DNA of 8,225 nucleotides. It comes from Bacteroidota bacterium (GTDB lineage Bacteria; CLD3; SB21). The DNA lies in contig JAGQUY010000106.1 of the NCBI GenBank assembly GCA_020438245.1, forward strand, positions 1 through 8,225, written 5' to 3'. The position numbers were made by a program, and so were the translations under genes. Below the pieces are notes generated by a model. That model did not search any database and was not told where the DNA came from. It saw only the letters and a list, made by a program, of their open reading frames with translations. Shown here one piece after another: positions 1 to 6,554 of this stretch. Within the stretch, counting starts at the first letter, position 1, and each line of letters opens with the position of its first letter.

Positions 1-133
1 TGTAATGGGCGTTCCAGCCAAAGTGAAAAAAGCCGCGGATGAGGCCGTCCTTGATATGATCCGCCGAAATTGGGAAATCTATTGCGATTTTGCCCGCGAA
101 TACCGGCAGTCGCCCCATCATAAGAAGTTTTAA
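1..133 (+). CDS. Gamma-carbonic anhydrase-like hexapeptide-repeat protein, C-terminal fragment
   Basis: Only the last 43 codons are present, read from base 2 to the TAA at 131-133; the 5' part lies outside the window. The fragment begins VMGVPAKVKK, which matches the end of the left-handed beta-helix in gamma-class carbonic anhydrase/YrdA/PaaY-type proteins (consensus v.GvPAKvvR). It continues into the usual C-terminal helix with a W...Y...A..Y spacing (NWEIYCDFAREY). Family members are trimers that bind a metal through histidines in the beta-helix. Those histidines are not in this fragment, so catalytic competence cannot be judged. The stop lies 25 nt before the antiporter start on the same strand, so co-transcription is likely. 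A link between CO2/bicarbonate-proton chemistry and the antiporter is inference. Another hexapeptide acyltransferase is the main alternative. Confidence 0.75.
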   Translation, partial: VMGVPAKVKKAADEAVLDMIRRNWEIYCDFAREYRQSPHHKKF

Positions 134-158
134 GAACCATCCTTTAGGGAGAAAACCG

Positions 159-1679
159 ATGAACACTTTTCGCACCCTGCTTGGCGCCTCTATCCTCTGT
201 TTGGTTATGGGCGTCCTAACCGTCCGTCCGGCTAAGGCTCAGACCGGCGACTCGTCTGCCGCCGGAGCACAAACCGAACACATGGCTGAAACGGAAGGCG
301 CTGCCGTCGAGGAATCCCACACACTGCCCCCGAATTGGATGGTCATTCCGTTTGCGGCGCTATTGCTGATGATCGCAACGGGTCCGTTGTTCTACAAACA
401 CTTCTGGGAACACAACTATCACAAGGTGGCGGTTGCACTCGGCACCGTAACCGTTGTTTACTATCTAGTGGTCCTTCAGAATTCCCACAGTCTGGTGCAC
501 ACCCTCGCGGAATACATTTCTTTTATTTCCCTGCTCACCGCACTTTTTGTGGCGTCCGGAGGAATTCTCATTACCGTCGATAAAAAAGCAACACCCGGGG
601 TCAATGTCGCACTGCTGGCGTTTGGGTGCGTCATTGCCAACCTTATAGGAACGACAGGCGCTTCGATGTTGTTGATTAGGCCGTTTCTGCGAATCAACAA
701 GGGACGGGTCAAACCGTATCACGTGGTATTCTTCATTTTTCTCGTTAGTAACGTCGGGGGTGCGTTGACCCCCATCGGAGATCCGCCGTTGTTTCTCGGA
801 TTCCTCAAGGGCGTGCCTTTTTTCTGGGTGATTGAACATGTGCTGCACGTGTGGCTGCTTGTCGCAGCCCTCCTGCTTCTGATTTTTTATATCATCGACC
901 GACGCAACACGGAGGGCGTGGATTCTTCGATTGCGTACACCGGAAAAATCAACATCCGAGGACAAAAGAATTTTGTCTACTTGGCTCTCGTGATTCTGGC
1001 GGTTTTCATGGATCCCAACGTGATCCATGGATTTCCGGACCTGCAAACAATGCTTCATGTACCGTTTGGAATCCGCGAAATCATGATGTTCGCCATCGCC
1101 TATGTAGCGTACAAAACGGCGGATCGTGAGGCACTCGCAGGCAATGAATTTAACTTTGCGCCAATTAAGGAAGTCGCCTGGCTCTTCATAGGAATTTTTG
1201 CAACCATGATACCGGCTCTTCAGATTGTACAACACGAAGCCAGTGGCAAGGAAATGCAGGACATTCTGACTCCGGGCATGTTTTTCTGGTCAACCGGTAT
1301 GCTTTCATCGTTCTTGGACAATGCCCCGACTTACTTGTCGTTTCTGAGTGCAGCGGCGGGTAAATTTGCGCTGCCCGGCGGAATGGACGCGTTGAAAAAT
1401 TTCGCGGATCTCGAACACGCCATGGGCGCTTCCGATGTTTCCTGGATGATGGGAATTTTCCACATCACAGAATTCGAGGAATACCTTCTCGCCATTTCGC
1501 TGGCCGCGGTTTTCTTCGGCGCCAATACGTATATCGGTAACGGTCCCAATTTCATGGTTAAGTCGATTGCCGAACAATCGGGAATCGAATGTCCCAGTTT
1601 CTTCGGATATATAATCAAATACACGCTGCCTATTTTGATACCGATCTTCACCCTCGTCTGGTTGCTGTTTTTCGCCTGA
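159..1679 (+). CDS. Putative Na+/H+ antiporter, NhaD/ArsB-like ion transporter (CitMHS-type)
   Basis: This is a polytopic inner-membrane secondary transporter of 506 aa, most likely exchanging Na+ for H+. I chose the ATG at 159 because AGGGAG at 146-151 sits 7 nt upstream and the protein then begins with a normal signal-like segment (MNTFRTLLGASILCLVMGVL, AKA-Q cleavage-like site near residue 28). A start at 90 would lie inside the upstream gene. A short acidic, polar stretch (about residues 29-55) precedes the first of roughly a dozen hydrophobic segments. Two family hallmarks occur as expected for the inverted-repeat fold: GGALTPIGDPP (200-210) in the first half, and LDNAP (386-390) plus GANTYIGNGPN (454-464) in the second. 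The LDN and IGDPP/IGN motifs resemble those of NhaD and ArsB. Substrate is inferred; the related Pfam family is often labelled putative citrate transport. The next gene begins one base after the stop. Confidence 0.85.
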   Translation: MNTFRTLLGASILCLVMGVLTVRPAKAQTGDSSAAGAQTEHMAETEGAAVEESHTLPPNWMVIPFAALLLMIATGPLFYKHFWEHNYHKVAVALGTVTVVYYLVVLQNSHSLVHTLAEYISFISLLTALFVASGGILITVDKKATPGVNVALLAFGCVIANLIGTTGASMLLIRPFLRINKGRVKPYHVVFFIFLVSNVGGALTPIGDPPLFLGFLKGVPFFWVIEHVLHVWLLVAALLLLIFYIIDRRNTEGVDSSIAYTGKINIRGQKNFVYLALVILAVFMDPNVIHGFPDLQTMLHVPFGIREIMMFAIAYVAYKTADREALAGNEFNFAPIKEVAWLFIGIFATMIPALQIVQHEASGKEMQDILTPGMFFWSTGMLSSFLDNAPTYLSFLSAAAGKFALPGGMDALKNFADLEHAMGASDVSWMMGIFHITEFEEYLLAISLAAVFFGANTYIGNGPNFMVKSIAEQSGIECPSFFGYIIKYTLPILIPIFTLVWLLFFA

Positions 1680-1680
1680 T

Positions 1681-2484
1681 ATGGAAGTGCCGGATTCAGC
1701 AAAGCGGGTCAGGTTTGGCGATTGGTTTTCGGAGGCATGGGGCCTGCTTACCGGACAATGGCAGACGTGGTTTCTGATATCTCTGACCGTTGTCATTCCG
1801 ATCATGACCTTCAATGTACTGCTGATTTGGATGGGTGTGTCTGCCCAGATAGAAATATTCAAGGCAGACCCTTTCAAATTTCTCATGGAAAACTTGAGCC
1901 AGTCCCTCTCGTTCAATCTACTGACGCAGTTTTCCATCACCATCGTGGAATCCTTTTTTATCGCGGGTATGCTGAATACCGCATTCAAACAACTCAGCGG
2001 TGAACCCATCGAAATTTCGGATCTGTTTACGGGGTTCGAGCACTTCATCAACGTGCTCGTGGCCTTGTTGATCTCCAATCTTCTGCAGTTCTTCGGCTTC
2101 CAGCTCTGCATTATACCGGGTCTGATTGTCCAGGGTCTGCTTTTTCTTACGATACCCTTGGTGATCCGAAAAGGAATGGCCCCACTCGAAGCTCTTCAAG
2201 CAAGCTTCCAGGCGACCCGCCACGATTGGATTATGTTCAGTCTGTTTGCGGCCGCAGTACAGGTGGTTACGGTGCTCGGGGTTTTTGCTTTTTGCATCGG
2301 ATTCGTTTTTCTATTTCCATTGCTGTACCTGACCATGGCTCTGGCGTATCGCGACTTTTTCGAGCCTGAGCTAAAGCCGCAGTCGGCAGTGGACGCTTTG
2401 TATACCAAATACTGTCGTCAGTGCGGCAGTCCCTTGCCGGTTCAGGCCAGTTTTTGTGACCGTTGCGGTGCCAGTCAGGTCTGA
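1681..2484 (+). CDS. Multi-pass membrane protein with C-terminal zinc ribbon
   Basis: I do not recognise a named family with certainty. The 267-aa protein has a short cytosolic-looking N-terminus (RFGDWFSEAWGLLTGQWQTW) followed by about five or six hydrophobic segments (roughly residues 30-55, 78-100, 118-160 as two or three passes, and 182-225). This resembles DUF975 or the GlpQ-associated membrane domain class, with the recurring pattern of amphipathic segments such as LEALQASFQATRHDW. Residues 245-262 form a CxxC-x10-CxxC zinc ribbon (C245, C248, C259, C262) of the type found at the ends of many bacterial membrane or regulatory proteins. The ATG follows the antiporter's TGA (1677-1679) by one base, with no separate strong ribosome site, so translational coupling is likely. 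Function is unknown; a role in membrane homeostasis or accessory to the transporter is only inference. Confidence 0.8.
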   Translation: MEVPDSAKRVRFGDWFSEAWGLLTGQWQTWFLISLTVVIPIMTFNVLLIWMGVSAQIEIFKADPFKFLMENLSQSLSFNLLTQFSITIVESFFIAGMLNTAFKQLSGEPIEISDLFTGFEHFINVLVALLISNLLQFFGFQLCIIPGLIVQGLLFLTIPLVIRKGMAPLEALQASFQATRHDWIMFSLFAAAVQVVTVLGVFAFCIGFVFLFPLLYLTMALAYRDFFEPELKPQSAVDALYTKYCRQCGSPLPVQASFCDRCGASQV

Positions 2485-2488
2485 GACT

Positions 2489-3202
2489 ATGATCAGAACC
2501 AAAAAGGTCCGTGAACCAGCGTCCATGGCACGAATCAAGGATCTTGCGCCCGACGATCGGCCCAGGGAAAAGTTGATGCGCAACGGCGGCCGTGTATTGA
2601 GCGATGCCGAACTGATTGCCGTTTTGTTGGGGACCGGTACCCGCCAAGTTTCAGCGGTCGAATTGGCGAGAATTCTCGTTAAAGAGTACGGCAGCCTCGC
2701 CGATCTGGTTCGCAGGGAACCCCCGGAGCTTGCACAGTTTAAGGGAATGGGAATGGTTAAAGCCGCCCGCCTAACCGCTGCGTTCGAAATCATGAGGAGG
2801 GTCCAATCGGGCGCCGGTCTGGAAAAAAGGAGGATTCGTTCGCCTAAAGACGCGGTCGAAGAATTCCTGCCATATCTTCGTGATCTGAACAAAGAGGTCT
2901 TCAAGGTCATACTTCTCAACTCCGCAAACAGGATCCTACGAGATATCGACATTACCCAAGGCACGCTGAACGCGAGTCTTGTTCACCCGCGAGAGGTATT
3001 CAAGGCGGCCATCGATCATCATGCGGCCAGTATCATTTTAATGCACAACCATCCCAGTGGAAATGCCGAGCCCAGCTCGGAGGACCTAACGATCACCGAA
3101 CAACTGCGCCAGGCCGGGCAGGTTATGGGTATTCCGGTACGCGACCACATCATCATTGCAGCCGGATCGTTTACGAGTCTTGCGGAAAGGGGATATCTGT
3201 GA
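2489..3202 (+). CDS. radC: RadC-family JAB/MPN domain protein
   Basis: RadC proteins are widespread. Historically they were linked to DNA repair, but a repair role is not well supported, and their biochemical activity remains uncertain. This 237-aa copy has the standard layout. The N-terminal conserved block (IKDLAPDDRPREKLMRNG) is followed by a helix-hairpin-helix-like segment near residues 81-101 (LAQFKGMGMVKAARLTAAFE). The C-terminal JAB/MPN domain carries the metal motif H186-x-H188 with PSG, and D199 after PSSED, which fits H-x-H-x10-D. I chose ATG 2489 because AGGT at 2477-2480 precedes it at 8 nt and it lies 4 nt after the upstream stop. A GTG at 2456 would overlap the zinc-ribbon gene. 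An ATG at 2525 would give the shortest canonical N-terminus but has poor ribosome-site spacing. ruvA follows at once. Confidence 0.95.
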   Translation: MIRTKKVREPASMARIKDLAPDDRPREKLMRNGGRVLSDAELIAVLLGTGTRQVSAVELARILVKEYGSLADLVRREPPELAQFKGMGMVKAARLTAAFEIMRRVQSGAGLEKRRIRSPKDAVEEFLPYLRDLNKEVFKVILLNSANRILRDIDITQGTLNASLVHPREVFKAAIDHHAASIILMHNHPSGNAEPSSEDLTITEQLRQAGQVMGIPVRDHIIIAAGSFTSLAERGYL

Positions 3203-3212
3203 GAGGTTTTCC

Positions 3213-3824
3213 ATGATTGCCGCTCTGCAGGGCGTGTTGAGTGAAAAGAATCCCACCAAAATCCTTATCGATTGTCAAGGTGTGGGATATGAGGTGCATA
3301 TTCCCATCAGCACATTCGAAAAGCTGCCGGACCTTGGGGAGACGGTGCGGCTCCAAACCATCCTTCACGTTCGAGAAGACGTGATGCAGCTTTTTGGATT
3401 CTTCACCTCCGAAGAAAAAAACATGTTTCAACTGCTCTACTCTGTTTCGGGAATCGGGCCCAAATCGGCTATCGGCATTCTTTCGAGCATCAGCATAAAA
3501 GATCTTCGTCAGGCTATTGCCAATGAAGATCTTTCGTTGTTGACGCAAGTTCCCGGTGTCGGCCGCAAAACAGCCCAACGCCTGGTGGTTGAACTGCAGG
3601 AAAAAATCAACAAACTTGACGGACCTTCCGGAATGACAGCCCGCGTCGTCTTGTCGGCAGCAGGACAAATTGCCTCCGAGGCATTGATGGCTCTTGTTTC
3701 TCTGGGATACCAAAAAGGGCTCGCGGAAAAAGCAGTCGCAAAAGCTGCTCAGGAACTCAAAGACGCCTCGCCTTCGCTTCAGGAATTGATCAAGGCCGCC
3801 CTTCGAAACGCCTCTTCACCGTGA
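3213..3824 (+). CDS. ruvA: Holliday junction branch migration protein RuvA
   Basis: RuvA binds four-way junctions as a tetramer and loads the RuvB motor, with RuvC resolving the junction. The product is 203 aa, the same as the usual family length. Domain I is an OB-fold (MIAALQGVLSEKNPTKILID, with GVGYEVHIP). Domain II has tandem helix-hairpin-helix motifs, VSGIGPK at residues 78-84 and VPGVGRK at 113-119. A flexible linker follows, then the C-terminal domain III three-helix bundle that contacts RuvB (EALMALVSLGYQKGLAEKAV). ATG 3213 is preceded by GAGAGG at 3201-3206, partly overlapping the radC stop, and starts the canonical MI-x-x-L-x-G sequence; upstream in-frame codons lie inside radC. 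Neither ruvB nor ruvC is adjacent in the window. The GTGA at its end also starts the next gene. Confidence 0.97.
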   Translation: MIAALQGVLSEKNPTKILIDCQGVGYEVHIPISTFEKLPDLGETVRLQTILHVREDVMQLFGFFTSEEKNMFQLLYSVSGIGPKSAIGILSSISIKDLRQAIANEDLSLLTQVPGVGRKTAQRLVVELQEKINKLDGPSGMTARVVLSAAGQIASEALMALVSLGYQKGLAEKAVAKAAQELKDASPSLQELIKAALRNASSP

Positions 3825-4966
3825 TCTGTTTGGTTCTAACGTTCTTCATCGCGCTCGGTACGCTCCATGCCCAGACCTATGATTTCCTGGAAAACCCATT
3901 CGAACATCTGCCGGGCCGCCCTTCCGTAGAGGCGCGTATCGTCGAATTGGTCAATTCCGAAAGGGTCGCGGCAGGTCTTCAGCCCCTTACTGTTGATACC
4001 CGATTGCAATCGGCAGCACGGCAGCATTCGACCGAGATGCTGGAACTCCGATACTTTTCACACTATTCACCGACAAAGGGACTTACAAACCCGGAGGACC
4101 GCGTCTACCGCACCGGCATTTCTGACGCCGTGGTCGGCGAAAACATTGCTGTGCACAGTGTCGATGGAAACAGTGAGGAGGTCGCGAGGCAGCTCATGAT
4201 TCAATGGATGAACAGCCCGGCCCACAAAGCCAACATCCTTAAGCCGGAGTTCACCCACCTGGGCGTGGGTATAGCCGGCCTCAAAGACAGCACGCGCCGC
4301 GACACCGTAATTCACGGTGCCAAAGGTCACGTCATGGTGTATACGATTCGTCACTATGGAACCCAGGTATTCTCCCAGCGGCATATCCGCTTTGACGAGC
4401 TTAAAATCGTTTCCCGAACAGAACGATTTGTTGTTGTTGATCTTCTTTTTCAGTTTGATCGCACCATCCTTGCGTCAATCGGTAACTTCAACCGTTTTTT
4501 CAAACCGGACGGGGCGCAAACCAGAATTCATTTGGAATTTACAGCGGATTCGGCCAATCACCTCACCCTTGCCGCAGTGCAGAACGATCGAACGTCGGAA
4601 TATGCCGTCTTTTTTGAGAACACGGTCAACCCTTCCAATTTTCTCACGACATTTGCAGAACTCGAAAAATCATCCATTACTGTACTTGACAAGGACATTC
4701 GCATGGAGTCGAAGACCGGCTTCTTCTTGGTAGCAAAGGGGCAATGGATTCGGCACGAAACAACCAGCCTTTCTTTGTATCAGGACGCCGACCGGTACTA
4801 TGAATTGGGAGCTGTTGACAACAGAATTTCTTTCAATCTCCATCTGGACACCGAGGCGAGAAAAGTGGCTTTTGCCATTGGTCCGGGAACCATCAAGGAA
4901 GTTGGACAGCGGCTTCACCTTCAGTTGACTTCAACCTCAGGCGATGTTTTCGGCAAGGGCTACTGA
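3821..4966 (+). CDS. Secreted CAP (SCP/PR-1) domain protein with novel C-terminal region
   Basis: The GTG start at 3821 overlaps the ruvA TGA in a GTGA junction, a classic translational-coupling arrangement. The 381-aa product begins with a short signal peptide (about 17 residues, hydrophobic MICLVLTFFIALG, LHA-Q). A bacterial CAP domain occupies roughly residues 33-170. Its signature residues are present: VNSER, H69 and E72 (RQHSTEML), FSH at 79-81, GENI with E107, SPAHKANIL with H135, and HLGVGI. This HxxxE/ENI/HK set lines the CAP cavity. Bacterial CAP proteins are extracytoplasmic, and their molecular activities are mostly undefined. The remaining ~200 residues (about 180-381) look beta-rich and hydrophilic and match nothing I recognise; they might be a ligand- or envelope-binding module. 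No lipobox or C-terminal sorting signal is visible. Fate after export is therefore unknown. Confidence 0.88.
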   Translation: MICLVLTFFIALGTLHAQTYDFLENPFEHLPGRPSVEARIVELVNSERVAAGLQPLTVDTRLQSAARQHSTEMLELRYFSHYSPTKGLTNPEDRVYRTGISDAVVGENIAVHSVDGNSEEVARQLMIQWMNSPAHKANILKPEFTHLGVGIAGLKDSTRRDTVIHGAKGHVMVYTIRHYGTQVFSQRHIRFDELKIVSRTERFVVVDLLFQFDRTILASIGNFNRFFKPDGAQTRIHLEFTADSANHLTLAAVQNDRTSEYAVFFENTVNPSNFLTTFAELEKSSITVLDKDIRMESKTGFFLVAKGQWIRHETTSLSLYQDADRYYELGAVDNRISFNLHLDTEARKVAFAIGPGTIKEVGQRLHLQLTSTSGDVFGKGY

Positions 4967-5709
4967 GTCTCCGGCGATCTGACGTCGTTGTACCCCTTTG
5001 TGAACGGACGGTGAAAAATGATATCCCAAAAAAAATTGAGAATGTACCTCATCAACACGCGAACAAAACCCTCGCTGTAAAACCGGCGCGCTGAGGTAAA
5101 AACATAGGCACGGTGGAAAAAGCGGACGTTACCCTCCCTCGCCATCCGCCGTCCGATCTGAGTGTCCTCGCTCCAGAACTCAAGGTTGGTGTCAAATCCG
5201 CCGATTCTATCCAAGACATCTTTGCGAAGCGCGAAATTACCTCCATACAGCACCGTCCCACGATTGAGCAGTCGATTGACAACCAACTGGGTTATCGGTA
5301 CCAGAATCCAGTGATAGAGCCATAGTGTCAAACGCCCGTACCATGTCCAGTCGTGATACTTGTAAGGTCCGCTGCAGGCCACCAGATCATGTTTGCTTTC
5401 GAATTTGGACATGACGTATTTGAAGAGATGAGGCGGTACAAGTGTGTCTGCGTCGATGTAGTACAGAATTTCACCGCTGGCAGACGTATTGCCGCATTGA
5501 CGGGCTTTGGTCAGTCCTTTTTCAAGTTCCGTCACAACTTGAACAGATGAATAACTTCTAGCAATGTCCGCTGTCCTGTCGGTGCTGGCATTGTTAACCA
5601 CAATAACTTCCATGCCCCCATCGGGCCGGTGAGCGGCGAGAATGGCTTCCAGATTCCGCCCGATTATCGACTCTTCGTTGTATGCCGGCACAATGACGGA
5701 AAGCTTCAT
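4960..5709 (-). CDS. Family 2 glycosyltransferase
   Basis: This 249-aa protein is a GT-A fold, inverting family 2 glycosyltransferase. It starts with the typical nucleotide-sugar binding strand MKLSVIVPAYNEE and the VVNNASTDRT loop. The D86-A87-D88 metal-binding motif lies in YYIDADT. A later E181-D182 (SEDTQIGRRM) is the expected acceptor/catalytic acid region. Residues 125-148 are hydrophobic and interfacial (LTLWLYHWILVPITQLVV), and a C-terminal amphipathic segment (residues 215-235) includes YILNFFWDIIF, so membrane association is likely. Donor and acceptor sugars cannot be inferred. ATG at 5707-5709 is preceded by AAGG about 10 nt away, a weak ribosome site. The gene ends tail-to-tail with the CAP gene, sharing 7 coding bases, and is divergent from the GNAT gene. 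It has no glycan-pathway neighbours in the window. Confidence 0.93.
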   Translation of the reverse strand: MKLSVIVPAYNEESIIGRNLEAILAAHRPDGGMEVIVVNNASTDRTADIARSYSSVQVVTELEKGLTKARQCGNTSASGEILYYIDADTLVPPHLFKYVMSKFESKHDLVACSGPYKYHDWTWYGRLTLWLYHWILVPITQLVVNRLLNRGTVLYGGNFALRKDVLDRIGGFDTNLEFWSEDTQIGRRMAREGNVRFFHRAYVFTSARRFYSEGFVRVLMRYILNFFWDIIFHRPFTKGYNDVRSPETQ

Positions 5710-5840
5710 TACTTGATTGCCTTGTTTGTCGTGGTTTTCATCGAACAGCCGGCCAAAGGTATGATCCGGGCGTAGTCGGCCGTTTTCTTGAACGTTACCA
5801 GTTTGTTACTAAAATAGACCCGGTAATGAACGTCCGTGGG

Positions 5841-5869
5841 TTGACAACAAAGTATATTAAGAATAACTT
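5841..5869 (+). promoter_or_regulatory. Weak candidate promoter for the GNAT gene
   Basis: A perfect TTGACA lies at 5841-5846. At 17 bp spacing the -10 position reads TAACTT (5864-5869), only 3 of 6 to consensus. A start near 5876 would give a ~20-nt leader to the ATG at 5897. It occupies the same DNA as the minus-strand candidate, so the two could not be used at once. A regulator may compensate for the poor -10, but this is inference. Confidence 0.25.
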
Positions 5870-5877
5870 GATGTCAA
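5851..5877 (-). promoter_or_regulatory. Candidate sigma-70 promoter for the glycosyltransferase
   Basis: Read on the minus strand, TTGACA occupies 5877-5872 and TATACT 5856-5851 (5 of 6 to the -10 consensus). The spacer is 15 bp, shorter than the optimal 17, which lowers confidence. Transcription would start near 5844 and give a leader of about 135 nt before the ATG at 5709. The -35 falls inside the inverted repeat at 5867-5878. Confidence 0.4.
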
Positions 5878-5878
5878 G
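5867..5878. promoter_or_regulatory. Inverted repeat CTTGA-TG-TCAAG, possible operator
   Basis: The 12 bases form a perfect 5-bp arm inverted repeat with a 2-bp centre, extending to 6 of 7 matching arm positions over 5865-5880. Compact near-palindromes of this size and AT-flanked form are common as operators of dimeric winged-helix regulators such as the MarR family. It overlaps the -35 of the minus-strand candidate promoter and the -10/+1 area of the plus-strand one. No regulator gene lies next to it. Confidence 0.4.
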
Positions 5879-5896
5879 ATAACCTGAGAAGCACTT

Positions 5897-6385
5897 ATGA
5901 AAATCTCTATTCGCCGGGCGACACGGAATGATTTGCCCCTATTGGTCGATTTTAACCGGCAAATGGCTTTGGAGACAGAGGGCAAACCGTTGAATCTAAA
6001 CAAACTACGCTTAGGCACCGAAGCAGTATTCCAAAACCCCAATCTTGGCTTCTATTTGGTCGCCGAAAGGGGCGAATCGGTCGCCGGTCAATTGATGATC
6101 ACCTACGAGTGGAGCGATTGGAGAAATGCAAGGATGTGGTGGATCCAAAGTGTTTTTATCCACCCCGAAGCAAGGGGTCTGGGAATTTACAGAAGACTTC
6201 ATAATCACGTGTTGGATCTGGCCAAGAGGGATAATGCTTGTGGGGTTCGCCTTTATGTTGATCGATCCAATGCCGTGGCGCAAAAGGTGTATGAAAAATG
6301 CGGCATGAGTAGGTCCCATTACGACCTTTTTGAACTCGACTTGGAGGCCGAAACCGGCAACCCGAAACGTGGACTGGAAGACTGA
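5897..6385 (+). CDS. GNAT-family N-acetyltransferase
   Basis: A 162-aa single-domain GNAT protein, expected to transfer an acetyl group from acetyl-CoA to an amine; the acceptor is unknown. The N-terminal strand ISIRRATRNDLPLLVDF and following helix are characteristic. Motif A is VFIHPEARGLGIYRRL, where R-G-L-G-I-Y provides the pyrophosphate-binding loop; the last position is Y rather than the common G or A of R/Q-x-x-G-x-G/A. Motif B follows as GVRLYVDRSNAVAQKVYEKCGM, containing the N-x-x-A-x-x-x-Y-x-K-x-G pattern that packs on CoA. ATG 5897 has GAGAAG about 5 nt upstream. The gene appears monocistronic: a separate strong promoter follows it at 6418. The preceding sigma elements are weak. 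Confidence 0.9.
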   Translation: MKISIRRATRNDLPLLVDFNRQMALETEGKPLNLNKLRLGTEAVFQNPNLGFYLVAERGESVAGQLMITYEWSDWRNARMWWIQSVFIHPEARGLGIYRRLHNHVLDLAKRDNACGVRLYVDRSNAVAQKVYEKCGMSRSHYDLFELDLEAETGNPKRGLED

Positions 6386-6417
6386 CTGAACACTCCAAGT
6401 CATTAAATTTTATCATA

Positions 6418-6446
6418 TTGACAAACAAAGATCAGTTCGGTATATT
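6418..6446 (+). promoter_or_regulatory. Near-consensus sigma-70 promoter of the signalling operon
   Basis: TTGACA (6418-6423, 6 of 6) is separated by exactly 17 bp from TATATT (6441-6446, 5 of 6). It lies in the intergenic region just after the GNAT gene, preceded by an AT-rich stretch (6401-6417) that may act like an UP element. The start is expected near 6453, leaving a leader of about 110 nt before the receiver gene at 6562. It would drive 6562 onward through all the same-strand genes to the window end. Confidence 0.72.
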
Positions 6447-6457
6447 TGTCTCCCCGT

Positions 6458-6496
6458 CCGGATGTATGAACGTTTTCGTGCTTGGCCCGGATGTAT
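6458..6496 (+). repeat. Pair of 10-bp direct repeats in the operon leader
   Basis: CCGGATGTAT occurs at 6458-6467 and again at 6487-6496, a start-to-start distance of 29 bp. Each copy is followed shortly by TTTTCG. Both lie downstream of the predicted start site, within the leader RNA. They could be a regulator or RNA-binding site, or coincidence. Confidence 0.55.
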
Positions 6497-6554
6497 TTTC
6501 GAGGAGCCCAAGTTGCCTCTGAAGATTGGTCTCTCACAGTTTACCTGTAATTGA
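6462..6554 (+). other. Possible 30-codon leader ORF
   Basis: An ATG at 6462 opens 30 codons (beginning MYERFRAWPG, ending SQFTCN) and stops with TGA at 6552-6554, 7 nt before the receiver ATG. It has no clear ribosome site, and its start would be only about 9 nt from the predicted transcription start. A GAGGAG at 6501-6506 could serve an internal TTG at 6513 in the same frame. It may be nothing more than an open stretch. It is listed because the receiver gene itself lacks an obvious ribosome site and might depend on coupled translation. Confidence 0.15.

Noticed and set aside
465..1235. 256-aa open frame on the minus strand inside the antiporter gene
   Set aside because: It is antisense to a well-supported transporter, has low-complexity polar composition rich in H, R and Q, and has no recognisable motif. 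It is a codon-bias shadow.
1305..2111. 268-aa open frame on the minus strand across the antiporter/zinc-ribbon junction
   Set aside because: It spans two real coding genes on the other strand, matches no family and has no ribosome site that I can see.
2456..2488. Upstream GTG start for radC
   Set aside because: It would extend radC into the zinc-ribbon coding region with residues that do not fit the family N-terminus; ATG 2489 has better spacing and context.
2371..2964. 197-aa open frame on the minus strand over radC
   Set aside because: Antisense shadow of radC with arginine- and serine-rich, non-protein-like composition.
5741..5795. GC-rich hairpin (GGCCG/CGGCC) in the glycosyltransferase leader
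   Set aside because: Only five paired bases around a loop of more than 25 nt and no extension of the stem; no riboswitch-like architecture.
6372..6410. Possible terminator hairpin at the end of the GNAT gene
   Set aside because: GACTGGA (6372-6378) can pair with TCCAAGTC (6394-6401) only with a bulge and a long loop, and the following tract is ATTAAATTTT rather than a clean T run.
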